Positions 34,424 to 44,746 are shown, counted from the stretch's first letter. The stretch: DNA of 64,000 nucleotides from Arthrobacter sp. YN (GCF_002224285.1 NZ_CP022436.1:1736001-1800000); one strand, 5' to 3'. The notes: generated by a model not told the origin, from the sequence alone. A program made the numbers and translations.

Positions 34424-35853
34424 CTGCACGGGTCCAATGGCGTCAGACAGCAACACCCGCACCCAGCGCTCGCCGTTCCCCCGGAACTCCGCTCGGCTGG
34501 CGAAACGGTACAGGTAGCTGCGTGCGCGCACCCAACGGGGGCGTTCGCCGTCGAACGGGTCATGGCGAAGCAGCCCAAGCGTGGGCTTGTCTGCCTCGAG
34601 CAGCTTGTCCAGGAAAGCGTAGAACCAATCCTCGTGGACGGTCCGCAGCGGCAGGAACCACATCAGCCAATCCAGGCGTAGATGGTACGGCGCCCACTGC
34701 CGCGGCAGCCGCCGCACCTCGCCGGGCTTGCCCTTGAAACCGTACTCAAGCCAGTGCTCATCCGCGGCGTCCGGTTCCTCGGCCAGCGTGCCTTCCACCA
34801 CGATCTCTATCCGCTGCTTGGTGACCGTCCCGAAGGCCCCATAGGCGTTGACCAGACGCCAACGGTTGAAGCTGGCATTCATCAGCTGCCGGCTGGAGAA
34901 AAGGTTCAGGAGCGGCCGGTAGCTGAACACCAGCAACACCACAGTCACCAGCACGACGACGGTGAGCCACCACGCCGGGGTATCGGCGCCCTGGTGCCAC
35001 TCCAGCGGGATGAATGGAAAGACCGCGTGGGCGAGGGGGTCGCTGACGGCCGCGAAGGCAAGGACGATCGCCACCCAGTTCAACCAGGCAAAATTCCCGG
35101 TCCCTACCAGCCACAGCTGGGTCAGGATGATGATGCCTGCCGCAATGCCGGCCAGGGGCTGTGGCGCGAAGAGGAAAAACGGCACCACCAGCTGAGCGAA
35201 ATGGTTGCCCGCCACTTCCACTTTATGCAACGGACGCGGCAGCAGATGTGCTTGCCTGCTGAGCGGGCCAGGCATGGGCTGTGTCTCATGGTGGTAAAAC
35301 ATGGCCGTCATGTCGCGCCACTCGCGGCCGCCTCGGATCTTGATCATTCCCGCCCCGAACTCGAGCCGGAAAACCAGCCACACAATGAGGATCAGGATGG
35401 TGGTGGGCGGGGAGTCTGGTCCGAGCCCAGGAAAGCCACAGTGAACCCGGCCTCAAGAAGCAGGATCTCCCAGCCGAAGCCGTAGAACGTCTGGCCGACG
35501 TTGACGATCGACATGTAGAGGAACCACATGATCAGGAATGCCAGCATGGGCAGCCATGGAGGACCCGTTTGGGGGAGGCCGATCACCAGCAAGGCAGCCA
35601 CGCCGATCCCCGTCCAGCACACCGATGTCAGGAGCGCATCGGAGTAATGCCAACGGAAGAGGGTGGGCCTGGCCAGTCTGCGGGCCATGTCCAGGAAAGC
35701 CGGTACCGGCAGCAGCCCGCGCTCGCCGAGGAGTGCCGGGAACTGGTTCATGGTGGAAAGAAAGGCGACCAGATACAGCGCAGCCGTGCCGCGCTGCAAC
35801 ACCTGCCGGGCGAACTCATAGTCCCGCGCATCAAACCAGGACAGCCACTCCAC
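34394..35853 (-). pseudogene. Lipase maturation factor family protein, frameshifted
   Basis: Two abutting frames carry one protein. The N-terminal part (35853 down to 35392, about 153 residues) ends [19 protein letters not shown] and then hits a stop. The C-terminal part (34394-35383) continues in the next frame with VFRLEFGAGMIKIRGGREW, the conserved family continuation. Adding one C to the CCCC run on the coding strand (GGGG at 35409-35412 on the + strand) restores a single frame of about 486 residues, the usual length. The product would be a multi-pass membrane protein of the LMF1 family. It is either a true one-base deletion or a sequencing error. Confidence 0.85.
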
Positions 35854-35946
35854 CTTTCCACCGTACGCGCGGGCTGTGGATGGTCAAGCGATGCAGGTTT
35901 TCCCGGCATCGTCCCTGCTCCGTTCGCCGCTCGCGTTACTGGCTGG

Positions 35947-35952
35947 GATACT
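35947..35952 (+). promoter_or_regulatory. -10 element, leaderless dxr candidate
   Basis: GATACT lies 6 bp before the dxr ATG at 35959, so transcription would begin at or next to the start codon. GGAG at 35954-35957 is too close to the ATG to act as a normal ribosome-binding site. Confidence 0.35.
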
Positions 35953-35958
35953 TGGAGA

Positions 35959-37143
35959 ATGCAGCCGCGCAAGATCGTCATCCTCGGGTCCACGGGTTCC
36001 ATCGGCACACAAGCGATTGACGTCGTCGATGCTGCCCCGCACCGTTTTGAGGTGGTGGCGCTCAGCGCAGGTGGAGGGAACCTGGAACTCATCGCCCGGC
36101 AGGCGGTCCACACCAGGGCGCAGGCTGTGGGCATCGCCCAGGGAGACCCCGCGGTCCTGCGGCAACTGATTGACGCGGCAGCCTCGGCCGCGGGGGTGCC
36201 GGACTTCACGCCGGAAATCTTCGTCGGCCCGGATGCCTCCACCCGGATCGCAGCCATTGAGTGTGACGTCGTCCTCAACGGCATCACCGGTTCCATTGGC
36301 CTGGCACCTACCTTGGCCGCGCTCAGCACCGGCGCAACGCTGGCACTGGCCAACAAGGAATCACTGATCGTAGGTGGTGCCCTGGTCAAGGCCGCCGCCC
36401 GGCCGGGACAGATAGTGCCCGTCGACTCTGAGCACTCCGCCATCGCCCAATGCTTGCGGTCCGGGACCGAGCAGGAAGTGGAGAAGCTGATCCTGACCGC
36501 ATCCGGCGGTCCGTTCCGCGGACGCACGCGCGATCAGCTTCACGGGGTCACACCGCAGGAAGCACTGGCCCACCCCACCTGGGACATGGGCCTCATGGTC
36601 ACCACCAACTCCGCCAGCCTGGTCAACAAGGGCCTGGAAGTCATCGAGGCGCACTTGTTGTTCGATGTTCCCCTGGACAGGATCGAGGTGGTGGTCCACC
36701 CCCAGTCGGTGGTTCACTCCATGGTCCAGTTTGTGGACGGTTCCATCATTGCCCAAGCATCACCCCCGGACATGCGCCTGCCTATCGCGCTGGGGCTGGG
36801 CTGGCCGGATCGCGTCCCGCATGCTGCCAAGCCCTGCGACTGGACCAAGGCCACCAGTTGGACGTTCGAGCCCTTGGACACTGTGGCATTTCCCGCCGTG
36901 GACCTGGCCAAGGACGCGGCCAAACAAGGCAGCACCTTCCCAGCGGTATTCAACGCCGCCAATGAGGAGGCCGTCCATGCCTTCCACGCCGGGCGTATCC
37001 GCTTCACGGACATCGTGGATACCGTGGAGTCCGTCCTCAGTGAACATTCAGGCTCCTCCGAGCTAACGGTGGAGTCCGTGCTGGATGCTGAGAAGTGGGC
37101 ACGCGCCCGCACCCTTGATCGTTTAGCCAGCAGCGCCCTGTAG
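35959..37143 (+). CDS. dxr: 1-deoxy-D-xylulose-5-phosphate reductoisomerase
   Basis: A 394-residue enzyme of the MEP isoprenoid pathway (DXP to MEP, NADPH and divalent metal). The NADPH motif [16 protein letters not shown] is at the N-terminus. The metal/substrate region includes [13 protein letters not shown] (about 154-166), [36 protein letters not shown], and a C-terminal domain with [15 protein letters not shown] 35959 matches the family start. The order dxr, rseP, ispG and GNAT is the same as around Rv2870c-Rv2867c in Mycobacterium tuberculosis. Confidence 0.96.
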   Translation: MQPRKIVILGSTGSIGTQAIDVVDAAPHRFEVVALSAGGGNLELIARQAVHTRAQAVGIAQGDPAVLRQLIDAAASAAGVPDFTPEIFVGPDASTRIAAIECDVVLNGITGSIGLAPTLAALSTGATLALANKESLIVGGALVKAAARPGQIVPVDSEHSAIAQCLRSGTEQEVEKLILTASGGPFRGRTRDQLHGVTPQEALAHPTWDMGLMVTTNSASLVNKGLEVIEAHLLFDVPLDRIEVVVHPQSVVHSMVQFVDGSIIAQASPPDMRLPIALGLGWPDRVPHAAKPCDWTKATSWTFEPLDTVAFPAVDLAKDAAKQGSTFPAVFNAANEEAVHAFHAGRIRFTDIVDTVESVLSEHSGSSELTVESVLDAEKWARARTLDRLASSAL

Positions 37144-37175
37144 CTCAGAACCCTTATGGAAGCAGTCCCACCGGC

Positions 37176-38507
37176 ATGAGTCCCGTCCTTCTCTTCATTC
37201 TCGGAGTCGTCTTCGTCGCCATCGGCGTCGCCGTTTCCATCGCGCTGCACGAGGTAGGCCACCTGGTGCCGGCGAAGCTCTTCAAAGTCCGTGTCACCAA
37301 GTACATGATCGGCTTCGGCCCCACCCTTTGGTCCAGGAAGAAGGGCGAGACGGAGTACGGATTCAAAGCCCTTCCACTGGGTGGATACGTCTCCATGATC
37401 GGCATGTACCCACCCAACAAGGTGGACGGCGCTGTCCGCCCTTCCAGCACGGGGATGTTCCAAACGCTGGCCACGGAAGCGCGCTCCATGGCGCACGAAG
37501 AAGTGGGGCCGGGGGACGAAAACCGCGTCTTCTACAAATTGCCCGTGTGGAAGAAGATCATTGTCATGCTCGGTGGCCCCGCCATGAACATGATCATCGG
37601 GTTGATCCTGTTGGCCGTGCTGGTCATGGGCTTCGGCACGGCGCAGGCGACCACCACCATCGCGGACGTTTCCAAATGCCAGGTTGCCGCGGGCGAAACC
37701 GTGGACCCGGACTCAGCGGACTGCAAACCCACACCGGCAGCAGCCGCAGGGCTTCAGCCGAACGACACCATCACGTCCTTTGACGGAAAGACCGTCACCA
37801 GTTGGGATGAACTGACGGGCTGGATCCGTGCCTCGGCAGGCAAGGATGTGGCCGTCACCGTGCAGCGCAACGGTTCTCCCGTGGAGACCACCGTCACCCC
37901 GGTGCTCTCCTCCCGTCCCGTGGTTGGCTCCGATGGACGCCAGGCGCAGGACGCCAACGGAGTTCTGCAATACCAGGAGGTCGGCTTCCTTGGGATCGGT
38001 GCCCAAAGCGCCTTGGTTCCCCAACCGGCGTCGGCCGTTCTCCCCATGGCGGGGGAGAACATCAAACAAATTTCCGGTGTGATCTTCAACCTGCCGGCCA
38101 GGGTGGCCGGGGTGGCGAAAGCCGCCTTCAGCGAGGAACCCCGGGATCCGAACGGCCCCATCAGCGTAGTGGGCGTTGGCCGCGTGGCCGGCGAAGTCGC
38201 GGCCATGGAACAGGTGCCGATGCAGGCCCGCATCGGAACCCTGGTCGGGCTGCTTGCAGGGCTGAACTTCGCGTTGGCCATCTTCAACCTCATCCCCTTG
38301 CTTCCCCTCGACGGCGGCCATGTGGCGGGGGCTTTGTACGAGGGCGCACGGCGCCAAGTGGCCAGGTTGAGGGGCAAGCCGGATCCGGGTTCGTTCGACA
38401 TCGCGAAGCTGTTGCCGCTGACCTACGTGGTGGCTGCGCTGCTGATGGCCATGGGTGCCCTGCTGATCTACGCGGACATCGTGAAGCCCGTGAACATTTT
38501 CGGCTGA
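37176..38507 (+). CDS. rseP: Site-2 protease, RseP/Rip1 family
   Basis: A 443-residue intramembrane zinc metalloprotease (M50). HEVGH (H25, E26, H29) lies in the first membrane helix. A PDZ domain (about 185-245, with AAGLQPNDTITSFDGKTV) is followed by the third metal-ligand motif NLIPLLPLDGGH near residue 375. It cleaves membrane-embedded anti-sigma factors and similar proteins. It sits 32 bp after dxr. The 3' end, including the stop, belongs to a 21-bp triplicated repeat. Confidence 0.94.
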   Translation: MSPVLLFILGVVFVAIGVAVSIALHEVGHLVPAKLFKVRVTKYMIGFGPTLWSRKKGETEYGFKALPLGGYVSMIGMYPPNKVDGAVRPSSTGMFQTLATEARSMAHEEVGPGDENRVFYKLPVWKKIIVMLGGPAMNMIIGLILLAVLVMGFGTAQATTTIADVSKCQVAAGETVDPDSADCKPTPAAAAGLQPNDTITSFDGKTVTSWDELTGWIRASAGKDVAVTVQRNGSPVETTVTPVLSSRPVVGSDGRQAQDANGVLQYQEVGFLGIGAQSALVPQPASAVLPMAGENIKQISGVIFNLPARVAGVAKAAFSEEPRDPNGPISVVGVGRVAGEVAAMEQVPMQARIGTLVGLLAGLNFALAIFNLIPLLPLDGGHVAGALYEGARRQVARLRGKPDPGSFDIAKLLPLTYVVAALLMAMGALLIYADIVKPVNIFG

Positions 38508-38552
38508 GCCATGAACATCTTTCGGCTCAGCATGAATATTTCCGGCGGAGCA
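38491..38552. repeat. Three tandem 20/21-bp units over the rseP stop codon
   Basis: TGAACATTTTCGGCTGAGCC type units begin at 38491, 38512 and 38533 (21, 21 and 20 bp). The first contains the rseP stop TGA. The yciI start region at 38573 (TGAATGTTTTCGCTGTTGAG) resembles a fourth copy. Confidence 0.8.
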
Positions 38553-38559
38553 GGCGGGA

Positions 38560-38565
38560 TAGGCT
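38560..38565 (+). promoter_or_regulatory. -10 element, leaderless yciI candidate
   Basis: TAGGCT lies 6 bp before the ATG at 38572, and no ribosome-binding site is present. Confidence 0.35.
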
Positions 38566-38571
38566 AGCACC

Positions 38572-38865
38572 ATGAATGTTTTCGCTGTTGAGTACGTATA
38601 CGTCGCCGACTCCGGCGCCCTTCGCGACGAAGCCCGCCCCGCGCACCGTGCCTGGCTGGGCGAACTGGCCGAGGAAGGCAAGCTCCTTGCCAGCGGCCCG
38701 TACGGTGACGGTGCCGGTGCCCTCCTGATCTTCAAGTCCGCGGATGAAGCCGGGCTCAACGACCTCCTCAAGCAGGATCCGTTTGCCGAAGCAGGCGTGG
38801 TTGCCGGCATCCGCACCACTGAATGGGCCCCCATTATCGGGGTCCTGGCAGCCCACGCGTCCTAG
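38572..38865 (+). CDS. YciI-like protein
   Basis: A 97-residue ferredoxin-like-fold protein of the YciI family. It begins FAVEYVYV and carries the conserved [20 protein letters not shown] segment with the family His (about residue 24) and the DPFAEAGV motif (about 67-74). Some relatives are dehydrochlorinases or accessory enzymes; no function can be assigned here. It is inserted between rseP and ispG, which are direct neighbours in many relatives. Confidence 0.88.
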   Translation: MNVFAVEYVYVADSGALRDEARPAHRAWLGELAEEGKLLASGPYGDGAGALLIFKSADEAGLNDLLKQDPFAEAGVVAGIRTTEWAPIIGVLAAHAS

Positions 38866-38912
38866 CCGGGCGTTCTCCACCACAACGATCCACCCCAATC
38901 CAAGGAGTCCAC

Positions 38913-40079
38913 GTGACCTCGGTCAGCCTGGGAATGCCAGCCGCCCCACCCCCCGTCCTTGCCCCGCGCCGTAAGACGCGGCAGATCAAGGTTGGGTCCG
39001 TTGGTGTTGGTTCTGATTCGCCCATCAGCGTTCAGTCCATGACCACGACGCCCACCACGGATATCAACGCCACTCTTCAGCAGATTGCTGAACTGACGGC
39101 ATCCGGCTGCGACATCGTGCGTGTTGCCTGTCCTTCGGCGGACGACGCCGAAGCGCTGCCCATCATCGCCCGAAAGTCCCAGATCCCCGTGATCGCCGAT
39201 ATCCACTTCCAGCCCAAGTACGTTTTCGCGGCCATTGAAGCCGGATGCGCGGCTGTGCGTGTGAACCCCGGCAACATCCGCAAGTTCGATGACCAGGTCA
39301 AGGAAATCGCGGCAGCGGCAAGGGACCACGGCACGTCCATCCGGATCGGCGTCAATGCCGGTTCCCTGGAGCCGGGCATCATGAAGAAGTACGGCAAGGC
39401 AACACCGGAAGCCCTGGTGGAATCCGCTGTGTGGGAAGCGTCCCTGTTCGAGGAACACGGCTTCCATGACTTCAAGATCTCTGTCAAGCACAACGACCCC
39501 GTCATCATGGTGGCCGCGTACGAGATGCTGGCAGAGAAAGGCGACTGGCCCTTGCACCTCGGCGTGACCGAGGCCGGGCCGGCATTCCAGGGCACCATCA
39601 AGTCGGCAACGGCTTTCGGTGCGCTCCTGTCCCGCGGCATCGGCGACACCATCCGTGTTTCCCTTTCGGCGCCGCCGGTGGAGGAGATCAAGGTGGGCAA
39701 CCAGATCCTGCAGTCGCTGAACCTGCGCCCCCGCAAGCTGGAAATCGTCTCCTGCCCGTCCTGTGGCCGTGCTCAGGTTGATGTTTACACGCTGGCGGAG
39801 CAGGTAACGGCCGGGCTGGAAGGCATGGAGATTCCCCTGCGCGTCGCCGTCATGGGCTGCGTCGTCAACGGACCCGGTGAGGCCCGTGAAGCAGACCTCG
39901 GCGTGGCCTCCGGAAACGGCAAGGGCCAGATTTTCGTGAAGGGCGAAGTCATCAAGACTGTGCCTGAGAGCGAAATTGTTGAGACACTGATCGAAGAGGC
40001 CATGCGCATCGCCGAAGAGATGGGGGAGGCCGATGGCGAAGATGCTGTCAAGGGTAGCCCCGTGGTTAGCGTCTCGTAA
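38913..40079 (+). CDS. ispG: 4-hydroxy-3-methylbut-2-enyl diphosphate synthase
   Basis: A 388-residue iron-sulfur enzyme (GcpE) of the MEP pathway that converts MEcPP to HMBPP. An N-terminal TIM barrel ([17 protein letters not shown] near residue 30; [13 protein letters not shown] near 95) is followed by the C-terminal cluster domain with cysteines in SCPSCGR and [10 protein letters not shown], plus the glutamate that completes the 4Fe-4S ligands. It starts at GTG 38913 behind AAGGAG at 38902-38907. It overlaps the GNAT gene by 47 bp. Confidence 0.95.
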   Translation: MTSVSLGMPAAPPPVLAPRRKTRQIKVGSVGVGSDSPISVQSMTTTPTTDINATLQQIAELTASGCDIVRVACPSADDAEALPIIARKSQIPVIADIHFQPKYVFAAIEAGCAAVRVNPGNIRKFDDQVKEIAAAARDHGTSIRIGVNAGSLEPGIMKKYGKATPEALVESAVWEASLFEEHGFHDFKISVKHNDPVIMVAAYEMLAEKGDWPLHLGVTEAGPAFQGTIKSATAFGALLSRGIGDTIRVSLSAPPVEEIKVGNQILQSLNLRPRKLEIVSCPSCGRAQVDVYTLAEQVTAGLEGMEIPLRVAVMGCVVNGPGEAREADLGVASGNGKGQIFVKGEVIKTVPESEIVETLIEEAMRIAEEMGEADGEDAVKGSPVVSVS

Positions 40080-40920
40080 CGAGAACGGCTTGGGAGTCAG
40101 GGTGCTCGGCAAAGCCGACACCCTGGCTCTTCGCGCGCTGGCCAGCGAAGATGCGGTGGCCAACGTCTTCATCCTGGCCCACCTGGACAGCACGGGGACG
40201 GCTGCGCCCACCAGCGGTGGTGCCAGTATTTTTGGCGTGTTCCACGATCAAACGCTCTTGGGTGCCTGCTGGGCCGGGGCCAACCTTGTTCCTGTGCAAC
40301 TTGATCCTGCATTGGCGGGCTATGCAGCAACGGCGGCCCACCAAACGGGACGCCGCTACGCTTCCATTTTTGGCCCCGCCGACACCGTGCTGGCCCTCTA
40401 CTCACGCTTCGAACAACTGGGCCATGCCGCCCACGAGATCCGGTCCCGCCAACCCCTCCTGACCATCTCCGGAGGACCGGCCATCGGCGCCAATCCAGCC
40501 CTGACGTTTGGTGCCATGGAGGACTTCGACCGCATCCTTCCGGCCTGCGCCGCCATGTTCGAGGAAGAAGTTGGATATTCCCCCTTCCTCGGAGGCCAGG
40601 AGTACTACAGCAGGCGGGTGGCCGGTTTGATCCGGCAGGGGCATTCCCTGGTCCACATTGACGCCGGAGGCACGGTGGTCTTCAAAGCTGAACTCGGTGC
40701 TGTCACTGCGGACGTGACCCAGGTCCAAGGCGTGTGGATGAATCCGGAACTCCGGGGACGCGGCCAGAGCGCCGGCTACATGGCCGCCGTCGTGAATCTT
40801 TCAAAGACCTTTGCCCCGGTGACCAGCCTGTACGTCAACGACTACAACGCCAAAGCCCGCGCCACCTACGAACGGGTGGGCTTTGAGCAAGTGGGCACCT
40901 TCGCAACGGTCCTTTTTTAG
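40033..40920 (+). CDS. GNAT acetyltransferase (DUF4081 + GNAT)
   Basis: A 295-residue two-domain protein. The N-terminal half (about 15-140) resembles DUF4081. The C-terminal half (about 155-295) is a GNAT domain with the acetyl-CoA-binding loop [21 protein letters not shown] and a C-terminal [12 protein letters not shown]. The ATG at 40033 has GGGGGAGG three to four bases upstream, inside ispG; ATG 40042 is an alternative. The position after ispG matches Rv2867c. Substrate unknown. Confidence 0.88.
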   Translation: MAKMLSRVAPWLASRNENGLGVRVLGKADTLALRALASEDAVANVFILAHLDSTGTAAPTSGGASIFGVFHDQTLLGACWAGANLVPVQLDPALAGYAATAAHQTGRRYASIFGPADTVLALYSRFEQLGHAAHEIRSRQPLLTISGGPAIGANPALTFGAMEDFDRILPACAAMFEEEVGYSPFLGGQEYYSRRVAGLIRQGHSLVHIDAGGTVVFKAELGAVTADVTQVQGVWMNPELRGRGQSAGYMAAVVNLSKTFAPVTSLYVNDYNAKARATYERVGFEQVGTFATVLF

Positions 40921-40950
40921 CCTCCCGCCGGGAACTTGTAGTCTTGTCCC

Positions 40951-40968
40951 GGTTGGCGCACGCCAACC
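40951..40968. promoter_or_regulatory. Perfect 8-bp inverted repeat before the lipoprotein gene
   Basis: GGTTGGCG-CA-CGCCAACC lies 26 bp before the ATG at 40995 and 30 bp after the GNAT stop. With a 2-bp spacer it looks more like an operator than a terminator hairpin. Confidence 0.4.
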
Positions 40969-40994
40969 ATCACTCGAACTTCCTTGGGGAACAA

Positions 40995-41726
40995 ATGAAG
41001 AAGAATGCGCTGCGCGGTTTTGCCGTGTCAGGACTGTTGGTCATGAGCCTCACCGCGTGCGGCGGTGCCGGTACCTCTACGGATGCTGCATCTGCTCCTG
41101 CCAGTGAGACGCCGGCACCTGCGCCCGCCCAGGCAAAGCAGTACACCACCCAGGAACTCACGGACCTGGTGAAGCAGATCAAGGCCGCCGACGGAACGGA
41201 GCTGATGGTTTCCTCCGTCGACGATCTCGCCGGTCAGCAGGATCCCCTGAAGGAGCTCCTGGGCTCCATGAACATTGAGCCCGCCGAGTGCAAGGATCTG
41301 GCCATGGCCGGCGCTTCGCAGCCGATCGAAGGCGCCACTGGCGCCAGCGGTGCAAAAATTGACGCTGCTTCCGGTGTCATTTCCAGTGTGACCCTGGCAT
41401 CCGGCGTCTCCAAGGACGTGCTGGAGAACAACGTCAAGAGCAACGAAGACCAGATCACCACGTGCGCGAACATGACGATGTCCATGTCCGGCACCACCAT
41501 GACCATGAAGACGGAAAAGTTCGACGGTATCGGTTCAGTACCCGGAACACTGGGCATCAAGACCACCATGACCCTCCCGGACGGCCAGACACAGTCCACA
41601 CTGATGGCCGCTGCCATCAAGGACGGCGTCCTCATCTCCGCCACGGCCTCAGGAAAGAACGCCGAAAACGGCGGCGCAGCAGCTGCCGGGGCACTCATGG
41701 ACCAGGCCGCAGCGCTGATTAAGTAG
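40995..41726 (+). CDS. Lipoprotein of unknown function
   Basis: A 243-residue secreted lipoprotein. Its signal peptide ends in MSLTAC with lipidated C22. A short Ala/Pro/Thr-rich linker follows, then a soluble domain of about 190 residues with Lys/Asp/Thr-rich strands and a Met-rich segment (MTMSMSGTTMTMK near 158-170). I do not recognise the family; the size and anchoring recall mycobacterial Lpp-type carriers, but this is only a resemblance. It is placed between ispG/GNAT and proS and probably has its own promoter. Confidence 0.8.
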   Translation: MKKNALRGFAVSGLLVMSLTACGGAGTSTDAASAPASETPAPAPAQAKQYTTQELTDLVKQIKAADGTELMVSSVDDLAGQQDPLKELLGSMNIEPAECKDLAMAGASQPIEGATGASGAKIDAASGVISSVTLASGVSKDVLENNVKSNEDQITTCANMTMSMSGTTMTMKTEKFDGIGSVPGTLGIKTTMTLPDGQTQSTLMAAAIKDGVLISATASGKNAENGGAAAAGALMDQAAALIK

Positions 41727-41762
41727 CGTCAACGCTGCTGCCGGGCAGTATGCCGCCCAGCC

Positions 41763-41791
41763 TTGAAAATGTGTCGGCTATCACATAGGTT
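41763..41791 (+). promoter_or_regulatory. Sigma-70-type promoter upstream of small ORF and proS
   Basis: TTGAAA (41763-41768), a 17-bp spacer and TAGGTT (41786-41791) make a good housekeeping promoter. Transcription would start near 41798. Confidence 0.5.
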
Positions 41792-41837
41792 CTACCCAAG
41801 CCGTGTCGTTGGGGTGCGGGTGGTATCGGGGGGACTC

Positions 41838-41951
41838 ATGATCAAGACCTTGACAGGCGTCGTTGGCGCCCACACCATCCGTGAGCTCGGCAGTGACCCA
41901 TGCTTCCCAGTCGCAGATGATCCCGTTCCGCTGGAGGGAACGGCGATCTAG
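41838..41951 (+). CDS. Possible 37-residue peptide upstream of proS
   Basis: A short frame (start MIKTLTGVVGAHTIREL) with a G-rich GGGGGGA three bases before its ATG lies 47 bp after a good promoter. The second half is rich in proline (four of twelve residues around PCFPVADDPVP). It could be a small protein, or a leader peptide linked to proS, which encodes prolyl-tRNA synthetase. A 10-bp inverted repeat (GAGCCACGCC 41985-41994 with GGCGTGGCTC 42042-42051) follows before proS. Coding status is unproven and it may be chance. Confidence 0.3.
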   Translation: MIKTLTGVVGAHTIRELGSDPCFPVADDPVPLEGTAI

Positions 41952-41984
41952 TCCCAGGACAGAGTCTGCGGCCGGCCGGCCGCT

Positions 41985-42051
41985 GAGCCACGCCATCGCA
42001 GGATGACCAGCCCATTGGGGCCAGGGGCTTCCACACGCGACGGCGTGGCTC
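41985..42051 (+). promoter_or_regulatory. Long-range inverted repeat in the proS leader
   Basis: A perfect 10-bp pair with a 47-nt loop lies 75 bp before the proS start. It may be a leader structure. A second -10-like TAGATT lies at 42072-42077. Apart from these and the small ORF, I see nothing in 41727-42126. Confidence 0.35.
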
Positions 42052-42126
42052 TTCTGTGTGTGGGCACCCGGTAGATTAGTAGACAGTTGTTTTTGCCACA
42101 TCTGCCATAGAAACGGATACGTACCC

Positions 42127-43938
42127 GTGGTCCTTCGCCTTTCCCAGTTATTCCTGCGCACCCTGCGTGAAGATCCCGTTGACGCTGAGGTCGCCAGCCA
42201 CAAGCTCCTGGTCCGCGCCGGCTACATCCGCCGCGCAGCACCCGGCATTTACACGTGGCTGCCGCTGGGACTGAGCGTCCTGCGCAAGGTCGAAGAGATC
42301 ATCCGCCAGGAAATGTCGGCCATCGGCGCCCAGGAAGTCCACTTCCCGGCGCTGCTGCCCCGCGAGCCCTACGAGGCCACCAATCGCTGGACCGAATACG
42401 GCGAAGGCCTGTTCCGCCTCCAGGACCGTAAGGGCGCGGACTATCTCCTTGCCCCCACGCATGAGGAAATGTTCACGCTCCTGGTGAAGGACCTGTACTC
42501 CTCGTACAAGGACCTGCCGCTGAGCCTCTACCAGATCCAGAACAAGTACCGCGATGAAGCACGTCCGCGCGCCGGCCTCCTCCGTGGCCGCGAGTTCATC
42601 ATGAAGGACTCGTACTCCTTCGACATTGACGACGCCGGTTTGGATGCCAGCTACGCCGCCCACCGCGCCGCATACCTCAAGATCTTTGAGCGCCTCGGCC
42701 TGGAGGTCATCCCCGTTGCCGCCACCGCTGGCGCCATGGGCGGCTCCAAGAGCGAGGAATTCCTGTTCCCCACCGAGATTGGCGAGGACACGTTCGTCCG
42801 CTCGGCCGGTGGCTACTACGCCAACGTCGAGGCCGTGACCACTGTTGTCCCGGACGAGATCGATTTCAGCAACGCACCGGACGCCCAGGTCCTGGACACC
42901 CCGAACACTCCCACCATTGAAACTTTGGTGGCCGCAGCAAACCAGTTGGCTCCGCGCAGCGAGGCCGACGGCGGCGCCTGGACTGCCGCTGACACGCTCA
43001 AGAACGTTGTCCTTGCCGTGACGCTGCCCACGGGTGAGCGCCAGATCGTGGTGATCGGTGTCCCCGGCGACCGCGGAGTGGACCTCAAGCGCGTGGAAGC
43101 CAACATCGGCTCCCACTTGCCGATTGCCGGCGAGATCGGTCTGGAGGCTGCCAACGAAGAGGACCTCAAGAAGCTGCCGTGGCTGGTCAAGGGCTACATC
43201 GGCCCCGGCCTGTCCCTGGACCAGCCTGTGCTGGGCATCGAGGGCTCGTCCAAAGTGCTCTTCCTGGTGGATCCCCGTGTCGTCTCCGGCACCAGCTGGG
43301 TTACGGGCGCCAACGCCGAGGGCAAGCATGTCTTCGGGCTGGTCGCCGGCCGCGACTTCGCGTGGGATGGCGTCATTGAAAGTACCGAAGTGCGTGCAGG
43401 CGACCCCGCCCCGGACGGATCCGGTCCGCTGGAAACTGCCCGCGGCATCGAAATGGGCCACATCTTCCAGCTCGGCCGTAAGTATGCCGCGGCCTTGGAC
43501 TTGAAGGTGCTGGACCAGAACGGCAAGCAGCAGGTTGTCACCATGGGCTCCTACGGCGTTGGTGTTACCCGCGCCGTGGCTGCTTTGGCTGAAGCAAACC
43601 ATGACGACCGCGGTCTCGTGTGGCCGCGCTCAGTGGCTCCGGCAGACGTCCATGTGGTGGCCGTCGGCCGTGGTGATGAAATCTTCGAGGCTGCTGAAAA
43701 GCTCTCCGCTGAGCTTGAAGCTGCCGGTCTGGACGTCATTTTCGACGACCGCCCGAAGGTTTCTCCCGGCGTGAAGTTCGGCGATGCAGAGCTTGTTGGC
43801 GTGCCCACCATCCTGGCCGTTGGCCGGGGACTTGTAGACGGTGTGGTGGAAATCAAGGATCGCCGCAGCGGCGAAGCCGAGAACGTTGCGGTGGACAAGG
43901 CTGTGGATTACGTGGTCAACGCCGTACGAAACCGGTGA
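42127..43938 (+). CDS. proS: Prolyl-tRNA synthetase (bacterial type)
   Basis: A 603-residue class II synthetase. Motif 1 region contains [17 protein letters not shown]. Motif 2 ([22 protein letters not shown]) is near residue 140. A YbaK-like editing insertion spans about 230-400 ([29 protein letters not shown]). Motif 3 ([16 protein letters not shown]) is followed by the anticodon-binding domain (VHVVAVGRG). The insertion marks the bacterial type that clears Ala-tRNA(Pro). GTG 42127 gives the conserved [15 protein letters not shown] start. It overlaps the TSUP gene by 4 bp. Confidence 0.96.
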   Translation: MVLRLSQLFLRTLREDPVDAEVASHKLLVRAGYIRRAAPGIYTWLPLGLSVLRKVEEIIRQEMSAIGAQEVHFPALLPREPYEATNRWTEYGEGLFRLQDRKGADYLLAPTHEEMFTLLVKDLYSSYKDLPLSLYQIQNKYRDEARPRAGLLRGREFIMKDSYSFDIDDAGLDASYAAHRAAYLKIFERLGLEVIPVAATAGAMGGSKSEEFLFPTEIGEDTFVRSAGGYYANVEAVTTVVPDEIDFSNAPDAQVLDTPNTPTIETLVAAANQLAPRSEADGGAWTAADTLKNVVLAVTLPTGERQIVVIGVPGDRGVDLKRVEANIGSHLPIAGEIGLEAANEEDLKKLPWLVKGYIGPGLSLDQPVLGIEGSSKVLFLVDPRVVSGTSWVTGANAEGKHVFGLVAGRDFAWDGVIESTEVRAGDPAPDGSGPLETARGIEMGHIFQLGRKYAAALDLKVLDQNGKQQVVTMGSYGVGVTRAVAALAEANHDDRGLVWPRSVAPADVHVVAVGRGDEIFEAAEKLSAELEAAGLDVIFDDRPKVSPGVKFGDAELVGVPTILAVGRGLVDGVVEIKDRRSGEAENVAVDKAVDYVVNAVRNR

Positions 43939-44732
43939 TTTCCGGCTTCGAATCAATCCAGCTCACCACTCTCATTCTGATTGTGGTGGCTGGATTCGCC
44001 GCCGGCTGGGTGGACGCTGTTGTAGGGGGCGGGGGACTGATCCAGCTCCCCGCCCTGCTGCTGGTCCCCGGCATCACGCCGGTGCAGGCCTTGGCCACCA
44101 ACAAGATGGGGTCCATTTTCGGCACCACCACCAGCGCGGTGACGTACTACCGGCGCGTGGGACCCGATCTCAAAACAGCTGTGCCCATGGCGGTCATAGC
44201 GTTGGCGGGGAGCTTCGGTGGGGCCATCCTGGCCGCTTCGCTGCCGGCCAGCGTGTTCAAGCCGATCATCGTGGTGGCGTTGATCGCCGTGGCCATTTTC
44301 ACGGCCTTGCGCCCCCGCGCGGGCGAGCTGACCGCCCTCCGCCACGACGGCCACAAGCACTATGTGGTGGCATGCCTCATTGGCGCCGTGATTGGCTTCT
44401 ACGACGGCCTGATCGGCCCCGGCACCGGCTCTTTCCTGGTGATCGCCCTGGTGTCGGCCATGGGTTACGCGTTCCTGGAAGCCAGCGCCAAGGCAAAGAT
44501 CGTCAATATGGCCACCAACGCGGGCGCCCTGATCTTTTTCCTTCCCCACGGCTCCCTGCTGTGGGGCGTAGGGCTGGTCCTGGGCCTGGCCAACATGGCT
44601 GGCGGCTACCTAGGTGCGCGCACCGCCGTAGCCAAGGGGAGCGGTTTTGTGCGCGTAGTCTTCCTGATTGTTGTTGCGGCGTTGATTATCAAGCTCGGCA
44701 TTGACGTCTGGAATGAGAACTTCGCGGGCTGA
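43935..44732 (+). CDS. TSUP-family (TauE/SafE) membrane exporter
   Basis: A 265-residue protein with about eight membrane helices in two homologous halves. The TSUP motif [18 protein letters not shown] is near residue 25 and its partner [19 protein letters not shown] is near 152. Members export sulfite, sulfonates or other small organic anions; the substrate is unknown here. The GTG start at 43935 overlaps the proS stop (GTGA), so the two genes are translationally coupled, though no functional link is obvious. Confidence 0.9.
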   Translation: MISGFESIQLTTLILIVVAGFAAGWVDAVVGGGGLIQLPALLLVPGITPVQALATNKMGSIFGTTTSAVTYYRRVGPDLKTAVPMAVIALAGSFGGAILAASLPASVFKPIIVVALIAVAIFTALRPRAGELTALRHDGHKHYVVACLIGAVIGFYDGLIGPGTGSFLVIALVSAMGYAFLEASAKAKIVNMATNAGALIFFLPHGSLLWGVGLVLGLANMAGGYLGARTAVAKGSGFVRVVFLIVVAALIIKLGIDVWNENFAG

Positions 44733-44746
44733 TTCCCACGCAGACG

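Noticed and set aside
34394..35853. Programmed frameshift in the lipase maturation factor gene
   Set aside because: No slippery heptamer or downstream structure was apparent, and the family is not known to use frameshifting; a one-base C-run deletion is simpler.
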